In this document: positions 8,119 through 17,172 of the stretch, in pieces
Layout: each line of letters starts with the position of its first letter
How positions within the stretch are numbered: position 1 is the first letter of the stretch
Assembly: GCA_903857865.1 (NCBI GenBank)
Contig: CAIOGO010000013.1
Span: 1-64,000 of the forward strand
DNA length: 64,000 nucleotides
DNA from: an uncultured bacterium
GTDB lineage: Bacteria > Bipolaricaulota > Bipolaricaulia > UBA7950 > UBA9294
Direction: 5' to 3'
The notes under the pieces: model-generated
Told to the model about the DNA's origin: nothing
What the model saw: only the letters and a program-made list of their open reading frames with translations
Databases searched by the model: none
Translations under genes and position numbers: made by a program

Positions 8119-10707
8119 ATGAAGAGGCTTGTCGCGATCTGGCTGGCGGGGCTACTGGTGTGTGCCTTGTGCTTCCTCGGCGGGACAGGGGCAGGTAGCG
8201 CTACGGGAGCCCCACCTGCGAGCGATATCCCTGTAGTCACAGGTGATCTCCTCAACCCGCTCTACTTTGCCCACGGGGCGTACGTAATGCAGGGTGTGTC
8301 GGATCACGAGAAGGCCTTCGCGCTCCCGCTAGGAGGCATCCCTGAACTGGCCTTCCTGCCAACCGTCACCGGCATCGATCCGGCGAGCGTGACCTGGAGC
8401 CTCCAGATCAGCCATCCGGAAGGTATCGGCGCTGAGATCGCCGATGGCACCCTCTACATCTGGGGCGACAGCACGTCGTGGGCGGGCTACGGCGCAGTGA
8501 CGCTGGCCGCAACTGAAGGCGGCACAACGGCTTCAGTCACGATCCCCGTGACCGTCTTCCGTGCTGACAAGACCCTTGTCAATTCCGAAGGCAACAAGGA
8601 CTACTTCGTCCCCTGGTCGCCGCAGCTCGACATCAACCGGGTGCTCTCCGTCGAAGAGCACATGCGCGTGTACAACAAGGACGAAGGCGCACTGGATCGA
8701 ACAATCCGTTGGTCGACGTGGAGGAAGATGGAGTATATGCGCGGAGCTGTCCTCTTCGGCCCGTGGAACTGGCAGACAATGCCGAGCTGGACCCCCGCCG
8801 CATGGCGGCTCTCCATGGACAACACGCTGCTCGAGCTGAAGGCTCTTGGCTGTGACGCCGCGAGCATTTGGCAGAACTACGTCATGGAAACGCAGGACGC
8901 AGCCGTGCCCTCCGCGCTCTATGACCGTTGCGATCCAGGTGGCGTCACACTTACCGCGGAGGAGTTGGGCTACATCGTTGACGAGGCCCATAGACTCGGG
9001 TTCACTGTTCTGATTGCGCCAACCGTTCACGAGCAACCTGGACAAGATCGGTGCGACTTCCATCCCCCGTCTCTCGACGTCTGGTTTCAGGCACTTTCAG
9101 ACATCGGACGCTGGAACGCCACTGTCGCGTTTCAGACAGGGGCAGATGTCTTTGTCGCGTTTCACAACATGGGCCTTGCGACCTCCATCCGCAAGGGGAG
9201 GCTCACATGGGAGCGCTGGAACAAGGGGATGATTGATGTAGTCGCTTCTGCACGTGACTGCTACCCGGGGCCGGTGGCGCACTTGCCCGGCAGCCTGCAG
9301 GTGGCCGAGTACTACAACTACCGAGACATGGCGCCACTGTTCGAGGCCGTCGATATCATAGGAGGTAACAGCAATTTCGCTTTCCTCCCGGTTGACTCTA
9401 GCCCTACGGTTGAGGAGCTGAAGGCTCTGATTTCCGAGCGCATACGTACTCTAATCGAGCCAGGGAGTCGCATGTTCTCCAAGCCGATGCTCATGAACGA
9501 GGGCTTCATGGGGAGTTTCGATGGTGCCGTTCGCGATTTCGACTTCACGGGCACCTTGGGGGCGGTCTACGACGGTGAAGAGCAGGCCACGTGGTATGAG
9601 GCGTACTTCCAGAGCGTGAAGAGCTTCCCATTCATCTATGGCTTTGGCTGGGCACCTTGGGATCTGTCTCCTGGGCGTGGCGGGGTTGGTGACGTCAACG
9701 CCACGCCGAGGCTGAAGCCCGCTGAGCGCATCATCGAAGCAGCGTACCGTGTGCAGGTTGTCGCCCGCCCGGTGATGCTGGATGGCGACATGTCAGAGTG
9801 GCAGGCCGTCGCTCCTGTCTTCCAGGGGCAAACGCCAGCAACACAAGTGGCGCTGTCGAGTGTGAGGACTGTGACGGATGACCTCTATCAGTACATCCAG
9901 GTCGAGGTCAATGCCCCCATCACGCCCCCACTTCAGGTCAACATCCTCATCGATCAGAACCGCGACGGAGTCGCTGAGTTCCCACTTGCCGTTTCATCAG
10001 GAGAAGGGAAGTCGTGGGCTACCCTCTTCGCCGACATGACTTGGAGCAGCATACGCGGGCTGTGCGATGTCATGCCGTCACCTAGTGGCAGCACCTTCGA
10101 ATTGAGGATCCCGCGCATCTTCATCGGCGAGAGAGCAGCGCCGGCCATGCGCGTCGAGCTCGTCGATCTGAGTACTCACCGTACGCTCTCCGCAACGAAC
10201 TGGCTTGCCGAGGGCCTGGCCAGCGAACAGGCGACGATTCCGACACCCATGGCCAACTCGGTGTGGCTTGTATTGACTCAGTTCGGCGGGCACACAACTG
10301 CGCCCGTGGAGGTGATCTCCGGTAATCGATCCATCTGTGGGCGCTACGCGGGCGATGGGAGCTATACCGCATACCTTCGCACAGACCCGTCTCTGCTCCG
10401 GCTGGTAGGGGGGCACTCATATCGGGTCTCATTTGACTACCGAGTCCTCATTTCGAACGCGAAAGGCTTCGAGACCCTCTTCTACTCGCCACAGGGAAGC
10501 AACGAGGGCAAATGGCTAGCGTCCAAGACCGTCTACGGCCCTGACGGTAGCTCAGGTACCGCAACACTCACTGCAACGCTTCTCAACTACCCTGACTACG
10601 AGGTCCGTTGGAACATCGTTGCCACCGGGGCAATCGTCATAGACAACATCGTGCTTACGGATGTCGCAATGGGCGCAACGGTGGCGACCGAGGACGCTGA
10701 GAAGTGA
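8119..10707 (+). CDS. Secreted GH113-like protein with Ig-like N-module and two C-terminal sugar-binding-like modules
   Basis: An 862-residue exported protein. After the signal peptide (1-27) come: an Ig-like module (about 35-147, containing ISHPEGIGAEIADGTLYIWG); a linker shared almost word for word with two paralogs (KDYFVPWSPQLDIN); a TIM barrel (about 186-545); a CBM9/DOMON-like module starting DGDMSEWQ at 553; and a C-terminal jelly-roll-like module (about 714-845). The nucleophile-type Glu is present (E461, LMNEGFM). The position where GH113 enzymes carry the acid/base Glu reads FHNMG (N350/M351), so hydrolysis is doubtful. Its 3' end is joined to the next gene across 23 bp. Confidence 0.78.
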   Translation: MKRLVAIWLAGLLVCALCFLGGTGAGSATGAPPASDIPVVTGDLLNPLYFAHGAYVMQGVSDHEKAFALPLGGIPELAFLPTVTGIDPASVTWSLQISHPEGIGAEIADGTLYIWGDSTSWAGYGAVTLAATEGGTTASVTIPVTVFRADKTLVNSEGNKDYFVPWSPQLDINRVLSVEEHMRVYNKDEGALDRTIRWSTWRKMEYMRGAVLFGPWNWQTMPSWTPAAWRLSMDNTLLELKALGCDAASIWQNYVMETQDAAVPSALYDRCDPGGVTLTAEELGYIVDEAHRLGFTVLIAPTVHEQPGQDRCDFHPPSLDVWFQALSDIGRWNATVAFQTGADVFVAFHNMGLATSIRKGRLTWERWNKGMIDVVASARDCYPGPVAHLPGSLQVAEYYNYRDMAPLFEAVDIIGGNSNFAFLPVDSSPTVEELKALISERIRTLIEPGSRMFSKPMLMNEGFMGSFDGAVRDFDFTGTLGAVYDGEEQATWYEAYFQSVKSFPFIYGFGWAPWDLSPGRGGVGDVNATPRLKPAERIIEAAYRVQVVARPVMLDGDMSEWQAVAPVFQGQTPATQVALSSVRTVTDDLYQYIQVEVNAPITPPLQVNILIDQNRDGVAEFPLAVSSGEGKSWATLFADMTWSSIRGLCDVMPSPSGSTFELRIPRIFIGERAAPAMRVELVDLSTHRTLSATNWLAEGLASEQATIPTPMANSVWLVLTQFGGHTTAPVEVISGNRSICGRYAGDGSYTAYLRTDPSLLRLVGGHSYRVSFDYRVLISNAKGFETLFYSPQGSNEGKWLASKTVYGPDGSSGTATLTATLLNYPDYEVRWNIVATGAIVIDNIVLTDVAMGATVATEDAEK

Positions 10708-10730
10708 CGTACCGATGGAAGAAGTCACGG

Positions 10731-12899
10731 ATGAACGCACGTAGCGTCCGTCTCGCGCTGGAACTGCTCTTGGCCGCTTTGCTTTGCCTCGGCGCTACCC
10801 CAACCACGAGCAAGTCGATGGGGTTCGCGACGACCACTGACACTCCGACCGTCACCGGCGACATTCTCAACCCGGCGTACTTCGCTCACGCGGCGTACGT
10901 CACGCAGGGCGTGAGCGATCGCGCCAAGGTCTTCTCCCTGCCGCTAAGAGGCGTCCCTGAACTGGACTTCCTCCCAACGGCCTCTGGCATCGAACCGGCG
11001 AGCGTGATATGGAGTGTCGAGATCAGCCATCCGGAAGGCATCGGCGCCGAGATCGCCGGTGGTACCCTCTTCATCTGGGGCAACAACGCGGCGTGGGCGG
11101 GATACGGCGCCGTCACCCTAACTGCGGCCTCGGGCAATGCGTCGGGCTCCGTCACCATCCCCGCGACTGTATTCCGCTCTGACAAGACTCTGGTCAATTC
11201 CGAAGGCAAGAAGGACTACTTCGTCCCCTGGTCGCCGCAGCTCGACATCAACCGGATCCTCTCCGTTGAAGAGCACATGAGGAAGTACAACAAGGATCAG
11301 GGGAACCTCGATCGAAGTGCCCAGTGGTCGCGCTGGAAGCGGATGGCGCCGTTGCGAGACGTCGAGATCATCAAGTGGGCCAACGCCGAGGCAACCGCGG
11401 GTCGGTGGACTCGGCTAAGCCAGTTTGCTCTCGTCGACGTTCTCCTGGGAGAGCTCCAGCGGCTGGGAGTGCAGACCATCCGAGTACCAGACGCGCTCTA
11501 CCTTCCAACAGTCTCGGGCAGCGAGATTCGCCCAGTCTATGACCATTGGAACTCCGGGCCATCAAGAACCGCCGAAGAGACGACCTATGTGGTAGACGAG
11601 GCGCACCGACTGGGGATGGCGGTCATGCTAAGCAATTGGATTGGTGTCGATGCGGGTGCTACTGGAGTCGCAATGGAGAGCTGGCAGGCAAGTCCGACTG
11701 ACCCGAACGCGTTCTGGGACAACTACGAGCGAGTTACGCTCGCAGCGATCAAGCAGTGGACGAGCCTTGGAGCAGACATCGTAAGCATCGGGAATGCGGT
11801 CGAGTACATAGGCCCCAACACCGCCTCAAGTAGGAGCCTCACGAACGACAGACTGATGGAACTGGCGGCTGCTTCCAGGGCACTCTATCCGGGGCCACTA
11901 GGCTACATCGGAGGAGGTCCCTGGCCCGGCAACTTTCCTCCCTGGAGCAGCCTTCTGGGGGCTCCCTTTTGGGCCTCTGTGGACATTGTTAGTGTTGGTA
12001 TCTCACTTAACCAACTCGATCCGCTTTCCCCCTCTTTGGCCACGGACGCTCGCATTCTCACGCGATGGCACGACTGGATCGATGAGTACTTCGGACCGTT
12101 CCAGCAGAGGTTGAACAAGCCCTTCGTCGCAAACGAGAATGGATGCGGACCCGTTGAGGGGGCCCTCGTGTGGGGCGCCTACTACAGGATCCCGGAGAAC
12201 CCGGTGATCGATCTATCACAGATGGCTCGCTACTACATCCTGCAGAATGAGGCGTTCCGCGACATGAATGGCTACTACGGCCCCGGCTGGTTCGCCTTCG
12301 CCTTCGACCCAGGCCTTCCAGGAGGCGTGCGAGACCCTGATTGGAACGCCAGGCTGAAGGTGGAGGATGTGATTCGCGAGGTGTTCGACGGCCCCCCAGA
12401 TACAGAGACGATCCACATCGACGGGAGTGTCGACGACTGGCCCGCGGCCGCACTCTTGGCGCGCGACCCGCGAGGCGACGTCGGCGGCAGCGGCAGAGAC
12501 GATCTGCTCGCGCTCCACGGCGCGGAGAGCGACTTCTATTACTACATTCGCCTCGACTACGCTCAGCCCCCAACTGGGTATCTGGCCATTGGGCTCGACA
12601 CAGATGCCGACGGATCACCAGAAGTGGCCATCGTGTGCAACAATCGCTGGACGCCAAACCACCGCTGGACGGCCTCGTTGGAGACGCCGGCCTACAACCC
12701 CAGCGACTGGATTGGGGTGGGAGACATTGTCGATGCCGGTCCCAGTCTGGAGATGCGCATAGCCAAGAGGTATCTCCCGTCTGTTCGCGGACGCATCGCG
12801 ATCTGCAGCGTGCAGGACTACGACGAGGCGAATGGGAACGTGTGGGCAATCGTCTCCGATGAGATGCACGGCGTGTTTGAAATCCCACGACTGCCATAG
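10731..12899 (+). CDS. Secreted GH113-like protein, acid/base residue replaced
   Basis: A 722-residue protein from the ATG at 10731. A GTG at 10704 overlapping the previous stop is also in frame but would put nine polar residues before the signal peptide. Layout: signal peptide (1-25), shared Ig-like module (about 30-145), shared linker KDYFVPWSPQLDIN, TIM barrel (about 185-550) and a C-terminal CBM9-like module starting near DGSVDDWPAAA. It lacks the second C-terminal module of its neighbours. The nucleophile-type Glu is E469 (VANENGCG). The acid/base site reads SIGNAVE with Ala356 where GH113 has Glu. No promoter precedes it, so it is cotranscribed with the gene before it. Confidence 0.77.
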   Translation: MNARSVRLALELLLAALLCLGATPTTSKSMGFATTTDTPTVTGDILNPAYFAHAAYVTQGVSDRAKVFSLPLRGVPELDFLPTASGIEPASVIWSVEISHPEGIGAEIAGGTLFIWGNNAAWAGYGAVTLTAASGNASGSVTIPATVFRSDKTLVNSEGKKDYFVPWSPQLDINRILSVEEHMRKYNKDQGNLDRSAQWSRWKRMAPLRDVEIIKWANAEATAGRWTRLSQFALVDVLLGELQRLGVQTIRVPDALYLPTVSGSEIRPVYDHWNSGPSRTAEETTYVVDEAHRLGMAVMLSNWIGVDAGATGVAMESWQASPTDPNAFWDNYERVTLAAIKQWTSLGADIVSIGNAVEYIGPNTASSRSLTNDRLMELAAASRALYPGPLGYIGGGPWPGNFPPWSSLLGAPFWASVDIVSVGISLNQLDPLSPSLATDARILTRWHDWIDEYFGPFQQRLNKPFVANENGCGPVEGALVWGAYYRIPENPVIDLSQMARYYILQNEAFRDMNGYYGPGWFAFAFDPGLPGGVRDPDWNARLKVEDVIREVFDGPPDTETIHIDGSVDDWPAAALLARDPRGDVGGSGRDDLLALHGAESDFYYYIRLDYAQPPTGYLAIGLDTDADGSPEVAIVCNNRWTPNHRWTASLETPAYNPSDWIGVGDIVDAGPSLEMRIAKRYLPSVRGRIAICSVQDYDEANGNVWAIVSDEMHGVFEIPRLP

Positions 12900-12915
12900 G
12901 GGGCTACCTCGACAC

Positions 12916-12966
12916 TTCACGAGCCTCCCTGCCTCCCCTATGATCTCGTCCAGGGAGGCCTGGGAT
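12916..12966 (+). promoter_or_regulatory. Fixed-geometry promoter of the secreted array (copy 3)
   Basis: TTCACG (12916-12921), 17-bp spacer, TATGAT (12939-12944), GGGAGG, then the ATG 51 bp after the -35 start. The palindrome between -10 and start codon is weaker here (CTCGTCCAGGGAGG). The promoter lies only 16 bp beyond the stop codon of the previous gene, so two transcription units abut. Confidence 0.75.
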
Positions 12967-15555
12967 ATGAAGAGGCTCGCTGTTGTGTCGTTGTCGGGAC
13001 TGCTGCTCGTCGCTTTGTCTTTGCTCGGCGCACCCGAGACGGCCGCGACCAAGCCGGTGGGATTCGCAACGACCACTGCCACTCCTACGGTGACGGGAGA
13101 GTTGCTCAATCCGGCGTACTTCGCTCACGCGGCGTACGTGATGCAGGGCGTGAGCGATCCTGCCAAGGTCTTTGCGCTGCCGCTGCTCGGAGTCCCCGGA
13201 CTCAGCTTCTCACCCACCGCTTCCCGTATCGATCCGGCAAGCGTGACCTGGAGCCTCCAGATTAGCCACCCGGAAGGCATCGGCGCTGAGATCGCCGATG
13301 ACACCCTCTACATCTGGGGCAACAACACCGCGTGGGCGGGATACGGCGCCGTGACGCTGACAGCCACCACTGGCGGAGGGACGGGTTCCGTTACGATCCC
13401 CGTGACCGTCTTCCGTGCTGACAAGACCCTTGTCAATTCCGAAGGCAACAAGGACTACTTCGTCCCCTGGTCGCCGCAGCTCGACATCAACCGGATCCTC
13501 TCCGTTGAAGAGCACATGAGGAAGTACAACAAGGACGAGGGCTCGCTCGATCGCACGATTCATTGGTCTCAGTACCGGCCGCTGACATTCATGAAGTCAG
13601 TGAACGCGGGGTGTCGATGGCTGAATGACCACTCGCTGCAGGGCTGGAACGCTGCGCTGCAGTATCGGATGGTCGACCTTGCCTTTAGCGAACTGCAGAG
13701 GCTGCATGTCGACTGGATCAAAATCGACCCACCCTTCTATATGTGGACGCTGGACAGCACGGATGTGGTCCGAGTCTATGACAGCCCCTTGCTCGGTCCG
13801 AGCTGGACGAATGCCGACATCCGATACGCGATCGACGAGGCACACCGCCGCGGGATTCAGGTGATGGGCTCCCTCCAGCTCTGGCCGCTGCGCGACGGTG
13901 CCTTCTACGGCCCTGGCCGGGGGGAGATGCGCCCGTCATCGTGGGACGATTGGGTTGGGAGCTACTCGGGAGTCGTACAGGAACTGGCGACGATCTGGCA
14001 GGCAGCGGGGGCGGATGCCGCGTGCCCTGGGGTCGAGCTCTTCAACCTCAGCAAGGAGCTGACGGGCATTCGCTACATCTCCGACGCGGAGTGGAATGCC
14101 TCGATGGTTCGTGTTGTTGGAGAGGCCCGAACCGTGTACGACGGGCCGGTGACGTGGGCCCCGTCGGCGCTTCCCATGATTCTTCACGATGACGCAGCCT
14201 ATGAGCGGGAGTTGACGCTCTTCCGCGAGCTGGACATTCTTGGTTTCAATGCCTATTACTGCCCACTTGCCACCGGGTCGAACCCGTGCCTCAACGACGT
14301 CACTCAGGGATGGCTGGGCTGGGAAGCCCGAGTCATACGCCCGATTGTGGACCGTCTCCAGAAGCCCTACGTGTTCACTGAGATCGGAGGCGAAAGCAAG
14401 GACGGGCTGATCCAGAATGGACCAATGCAGGCGAGTACGAAGCCGCTGGACCTGCAGGAGCAGGTGATGCTCTACGAGTCGGTTGTCGCTGCCTTCTTCT
14501 CCAAGCCGGGCTTCTTCGGTGCCTTCTGGTGGGAGTACTCTCTGAACTCGGCTGCGCCGACAGACTCGATCGGCGGGTACGACGACGGCGAGTGCACCTT
14601 CAGGCTGAAGCCGGCCGAGCAAGTCGTGGAACTGGCCTATGCCGGGCACCGTACGGAACCTGCAGCTAGCCTTGATGGCAGCCCAGATGACTGGACCGCG
14701 GATCGTCGTCTTGCTCAGGATCCCTCCGGAGACAGCCTGGAGTCTGGCGTCGACTTGATTGCACTCTACGCGGCGCACGATGACTGGTACCAGTACATAG
14801 CTGTCCAATTGCATGGCGGACTGGGCGACAACACGTACCTACACCTGTATCTCGACGTCAACGACGACGGATCACCGGAGACGCCGGTGTCAATCGACAA
14901 GCGAGGCTCGTTTGGTGCCCTGCGGAGCAGTACCTCGTGGGCAGATCTCGCTGGCTTCGTCGATGTAGCGGCAAGTCCGGATCGATCCTGGTTCGAGGTC
15001 CGGATCCCGTGGACCCTCGTGCCCCAGGACATTTCCCGGAACCTGCGGGCCGAGATTTGGAGCGCAAGATTGAACGCGATCGCGGATGTCATCACTTCCG
15101 CGCATACCTCCGCCGTCGTGTTCACTGAGAACGGCCAGTACACGAGCGCTCCGGACGAGGTGATCACCGGACAGCGTTCGATCTCAGGGAGCTACTCGGA
15201 CGGCGGAGGCTATATGGCCTACCTCCGCACGGACCCATCCGTCCTCCGGCTCGTCGGGGGGCACACATACCAGATCTCGTTCGATTACCGCATTCTTGTG
15301 CCGAATGCGAAGGGATTCGAGACCCTCTTCTATTCGCCGAAGGGAGGCAGCGAGGGCAAGTGGCTGGCGTCGAAAACCGTCTACGGTCCTATCGGTAGCT
15401 CAGGTACCGCCACCCTCACGGCGACGCTTCTCGACTACTCAGACTATGAAGTCCGGTGGAACATCGTCGCCACCGGGGCCATTGTCATTGACAACATCGT
15501 GATCACAGACCTCACAACGGGAGCAGCAGTTGCGGCAGAGGACGCCGAGGAATGA
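12967..15555 (+). CDS. Secreted GH113-like glycoside hydrolase with complete catalytic pair
   Basis: 862 residues, exactly the length of the paralog at 8119-10707 and with the same module order: signal peptide (1-25), Ig-like module, shared linker, TIM barrel, CBM9-like module (DGSPDDWTADRRL) and C-terminal jelly-roll-like module ending in EDAEE. Here both catalytic positions are kept: E357 in PGVELFN as acid/base and E472 in YVFTEIGGES as nucleophile. The last motif is close to the FTEIGY signature of GH113 beta-mannanases. The end modules are nearly identical to those at 8119-10707 while the barrel is strongly divergent. The next gene starts 23 bp after its stop. Confidence 0.82.
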   Translation: MKRLAVVSLSGLLLVALSLLGAPETAATKPVGFATTTATPTVTGELLNPAYFAHAAYVMQGVSDPAKVFALPLLGVPGLSFSPTASRIDPASVTWSLQISHPEGIGAEIADDTLYIWGNNTAWAGYGAVTLTATTGGGTGSVTIPVTVFRADKTLVNSEGNKDYFVPWSPQLDINRILSVEEHMRKYNKDEGSLDRTIHWSQYRPLTFMKSVNAGCRWLNDHSLQGWNAALQYRMVDLAFSELQRLHVDWIKIDPPFYMWTLDSTDVVRVYDSPLLGPSWTNADIRYAIDEAHRRGIQVMGSLQLWPLRDGAFYGPGRGEMRPSSWDDWVGSYSGVVQELATIWQAAGADAACPGVELFNLSKELTGIRYISDAEWNASMVRVVGEARTVYDGPVTWAPSALPMILHDDAAYERELTLFRELDILGFNAYYCPLATGSNPCLNDVTQGWLGWEARVIRPIVDRLQKPYVFTEIGGESKDGLIQNGPMQASTKPLDLQEQVMLYESVVAAFFSKPGFFGAFWWEYSLNSAAPTDSIGGYDDGECTFRLKPAEQVVELAYAGHRTEPAASLDGSPDDWTADRRLAQDPSGDSLESGVDLIALYAAHDDWYQYIAVQLHGGLGDNTYLHLYLDVNDDGSPETPVSIDKRGSFGALRSSTSWADLAGFVDVAASPDRSWFEVRIPWTLVPQDISRNLRAEIWSARLNAIADVITSAHTSAVVFTENGQYTSAPDEVITGQRSISGSYSDGGGYMAYLRTDPSVLRLVGGHTYQISFDYRILVPNAKGFETLFYSPKGGSEGKWLASKTVYGPIGSSGTATLTATLLDYSDYEVRWNIVATGAIVIDNIVITDLTTGAAVAAEDAEE

Positions 15556-15578
15556 GATACGGAGGGGAGGACTCGCGG

Positions 15579-17084
15579 ATGAAGAGGCTGGTTGTGGTCG
15601 TTCTGGTGGTGGGCCTGGCTGCGGCCGTTCTGTGTCTCGGTAGCACTGAGTCACTGACCAATCACAGCGGGAAGACAGCGTCGGGCGTGGTGCTGACCTT
15701 TTCCGAGTCGGTGCGCATCACGAGCTACGATCAGACCGTCTTCCCGAAACAGGATCCTGCCGGCCGCGCCGAGACGTTCAGCTTTAGCGGCGGAGAACTC
15801 GCCAACGGCGGGCGCTTCAAGGTGACGTGGACGCCGAACAGCGAGGAGATCGTGGACACGGAGTGGATTGCAGCACGAGGAGAGACACCGACGAAGGAGA
15901 CTCTCGCCGGGCCGGACGAACCCTATGTACATGATCCGAGCTTCTACGTGGGAGCTCGTTTGAGTGGACGACATCTTACGACACGCATCTGGGACCCCGA
16001 ATGGGAGTGGGACAACCCTCTTCCTGTTCTACGGCAGCATGGCTTCGAGTGGGCGATCGTCTCCATGAGAACCACTTCCTCGGCGGCACTTCGCAGCACC
16101 TCCGTGAACCAGTGGAACACATTGCCTTGGCAGAGCGAGTACTGGTGCTCAGTGGAGATGGCTGAGGAGATGCTGCGAGAGGCAGCAGATGCTGGTTTCC
16201 ACCTTTGTCTCTATCTGAACCTCAGCGACACCGAGACGAATGGCGGGCAACAGCATGCGCCCGCAGCCTGGGTAGGGCTCAGCGTTGAGGAGACGGCAGC
16301 GCGGGTCGAGGAGTACACGTACACAACAGCCCGCCATCTGGCGGAGCTAGGGCTAAAGATAGAGCTGTACAGCATGAGCGGCGAGATCGAATGGGGGATC
16401 CTCGACTTCCGTCCTGCCTGGTCGGCGACTGACGGACGAATCCGGCTTCCGAGTACGAACCCTGACATCACGACGAACATGGCATACATGCGAAAGGAGG
16501 TCTGGCCGATCGAGGCGCAGCTCCTCCGCGCTGGGATTGCCGGCATAAGACGAGCTGACCCGAGTGCACAGATCCTCCTGTACGTCGGGTGCTTGAGTCT
16601 TCTCCCGAACGATCTACCGACTGTCTCCTTCTTCGAGGCCATGGTCGCCGAGGGAGTCGACTTCGACTTCGCCGGCTTCTCGTGGGTCTATCCATACGCT
16701 GCGGGGTTGTGGCCCTTCGCCAAGATGGCCGTCAGCGACTTCCTCGATTCTGTGGATTCTATCTGCGAGCGCATTGCTGTCCTAGGGAAGCCGATCATCA
16801 TTGCGGAGTGCGGCTATCCAAGCAGTGCGAGCGGCGTCCCTGAGGCGCCAATGCCTAGGTATCCCTTCACGCCTGCCGGACAGGCGCAATGGGTGCACGA
16901 CCGTCTCCGGTATGCGCGCAATGACCCCCGGATTCGCGGCCTCTTCTACTTCGCGCCTGATTGGCCCGAGAGGCCGTATGACGGAGCAGACTTGGCTCAC
17001 ATGTCGAGCAACTCCTTGTTCTTCGCCGACGGAACCGAGAAGCCCGCTCTTGACGAGTTCCTTGTGAACCTCCCACAAGACTGA
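15579..17084 (+). CDS. Secreted GH53-like glycoside hydrolase, short form
   Basis: A 501-residue protein from the ATG at 15579, preceded by GGAGGGGAGG; an ATG overlapping the previous stop (15552) is less likely. It has a signal peptide (1-24), the SESLTNHSGKTASG N-terminal module (about 24-100) and a GH53-like barrel (about 115-495), with no LamG-like or propeller module. The acid/base Glu is E269 (SMSGEIEWGI; the usual Asn before it is Gly) and the nucleophile is E410 (IIIAECGYP). Its first 117 bases are identical to those of the gene at 19055, a sign of recent recombination. It is second in a unit with the GH113-like gene upstream. Confidence 0.78.
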   Translation: MKRLVVVVLVVGLAAAVLCLGSTESLTNHSGKTASGVVLTFSESVRITSYDQTVFPKQDPAGRAETFSFSGGELANGGRFKVTWTPNSEEIVDTEWIAARGETPTKETLAGPDEPYVHDPSFYVGARLSGRHLTTRIWDPEWEWDNPLPVLRQHGFEWAIVSMRTTSSAALRSTSVNQWNTLPWQSEYWCSVEMAEEMLREAADAGFHLCLYLNLSDTETNGGQQHAPAAWVGLSVEETAARVEEYTYTTARHLAELGLKIELYSMSGEIEWGILDFRPAWSATDGRIRLPSTNPDITTNMAYMRKEVWPIEAQLLRAGIAGIRRADPSAQILLYVGCLSLLPNDLPTVSFFEAMVAEGVDFDFAGFSWVYPYAAGLWPFAKMAVSDFLDSVDSICERIAVLGKPIIIAECGYPSSASGVPEAPMPRYPFTPAGQAQWVHDRLRYARNDPRIRGLFYFAPDWPERPYDGADLAHMSSNSLFFADGTEKPALDEFLVNLPQD

Positions 17085-17121
17085 ACCCCGACTCTGACCG
17101 TGCACCGCTTTCACTTGCCCC

Positions 17122-17172
17122 TTCTTCCGACCCCGCTTGCCTCGTATCATCTTCTCCTAGGGAGGCTGGTGG
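17122..17172 (+). promoter_or_regulatory. Fixed-geometry promoter of the secreted array (copy 4)
   Basis: TTCTTC (17122-17127), 17-bp spacer and TATCAT (17145-17150), then CTCCTAGGGAG and the ATG 51 bp after the -35 start. The boxes differ from the other copies, but spacing is preserved. The palindrome between -10 and start is kept in altered form (CTCC TAG GGAG). Confidence 0.6.
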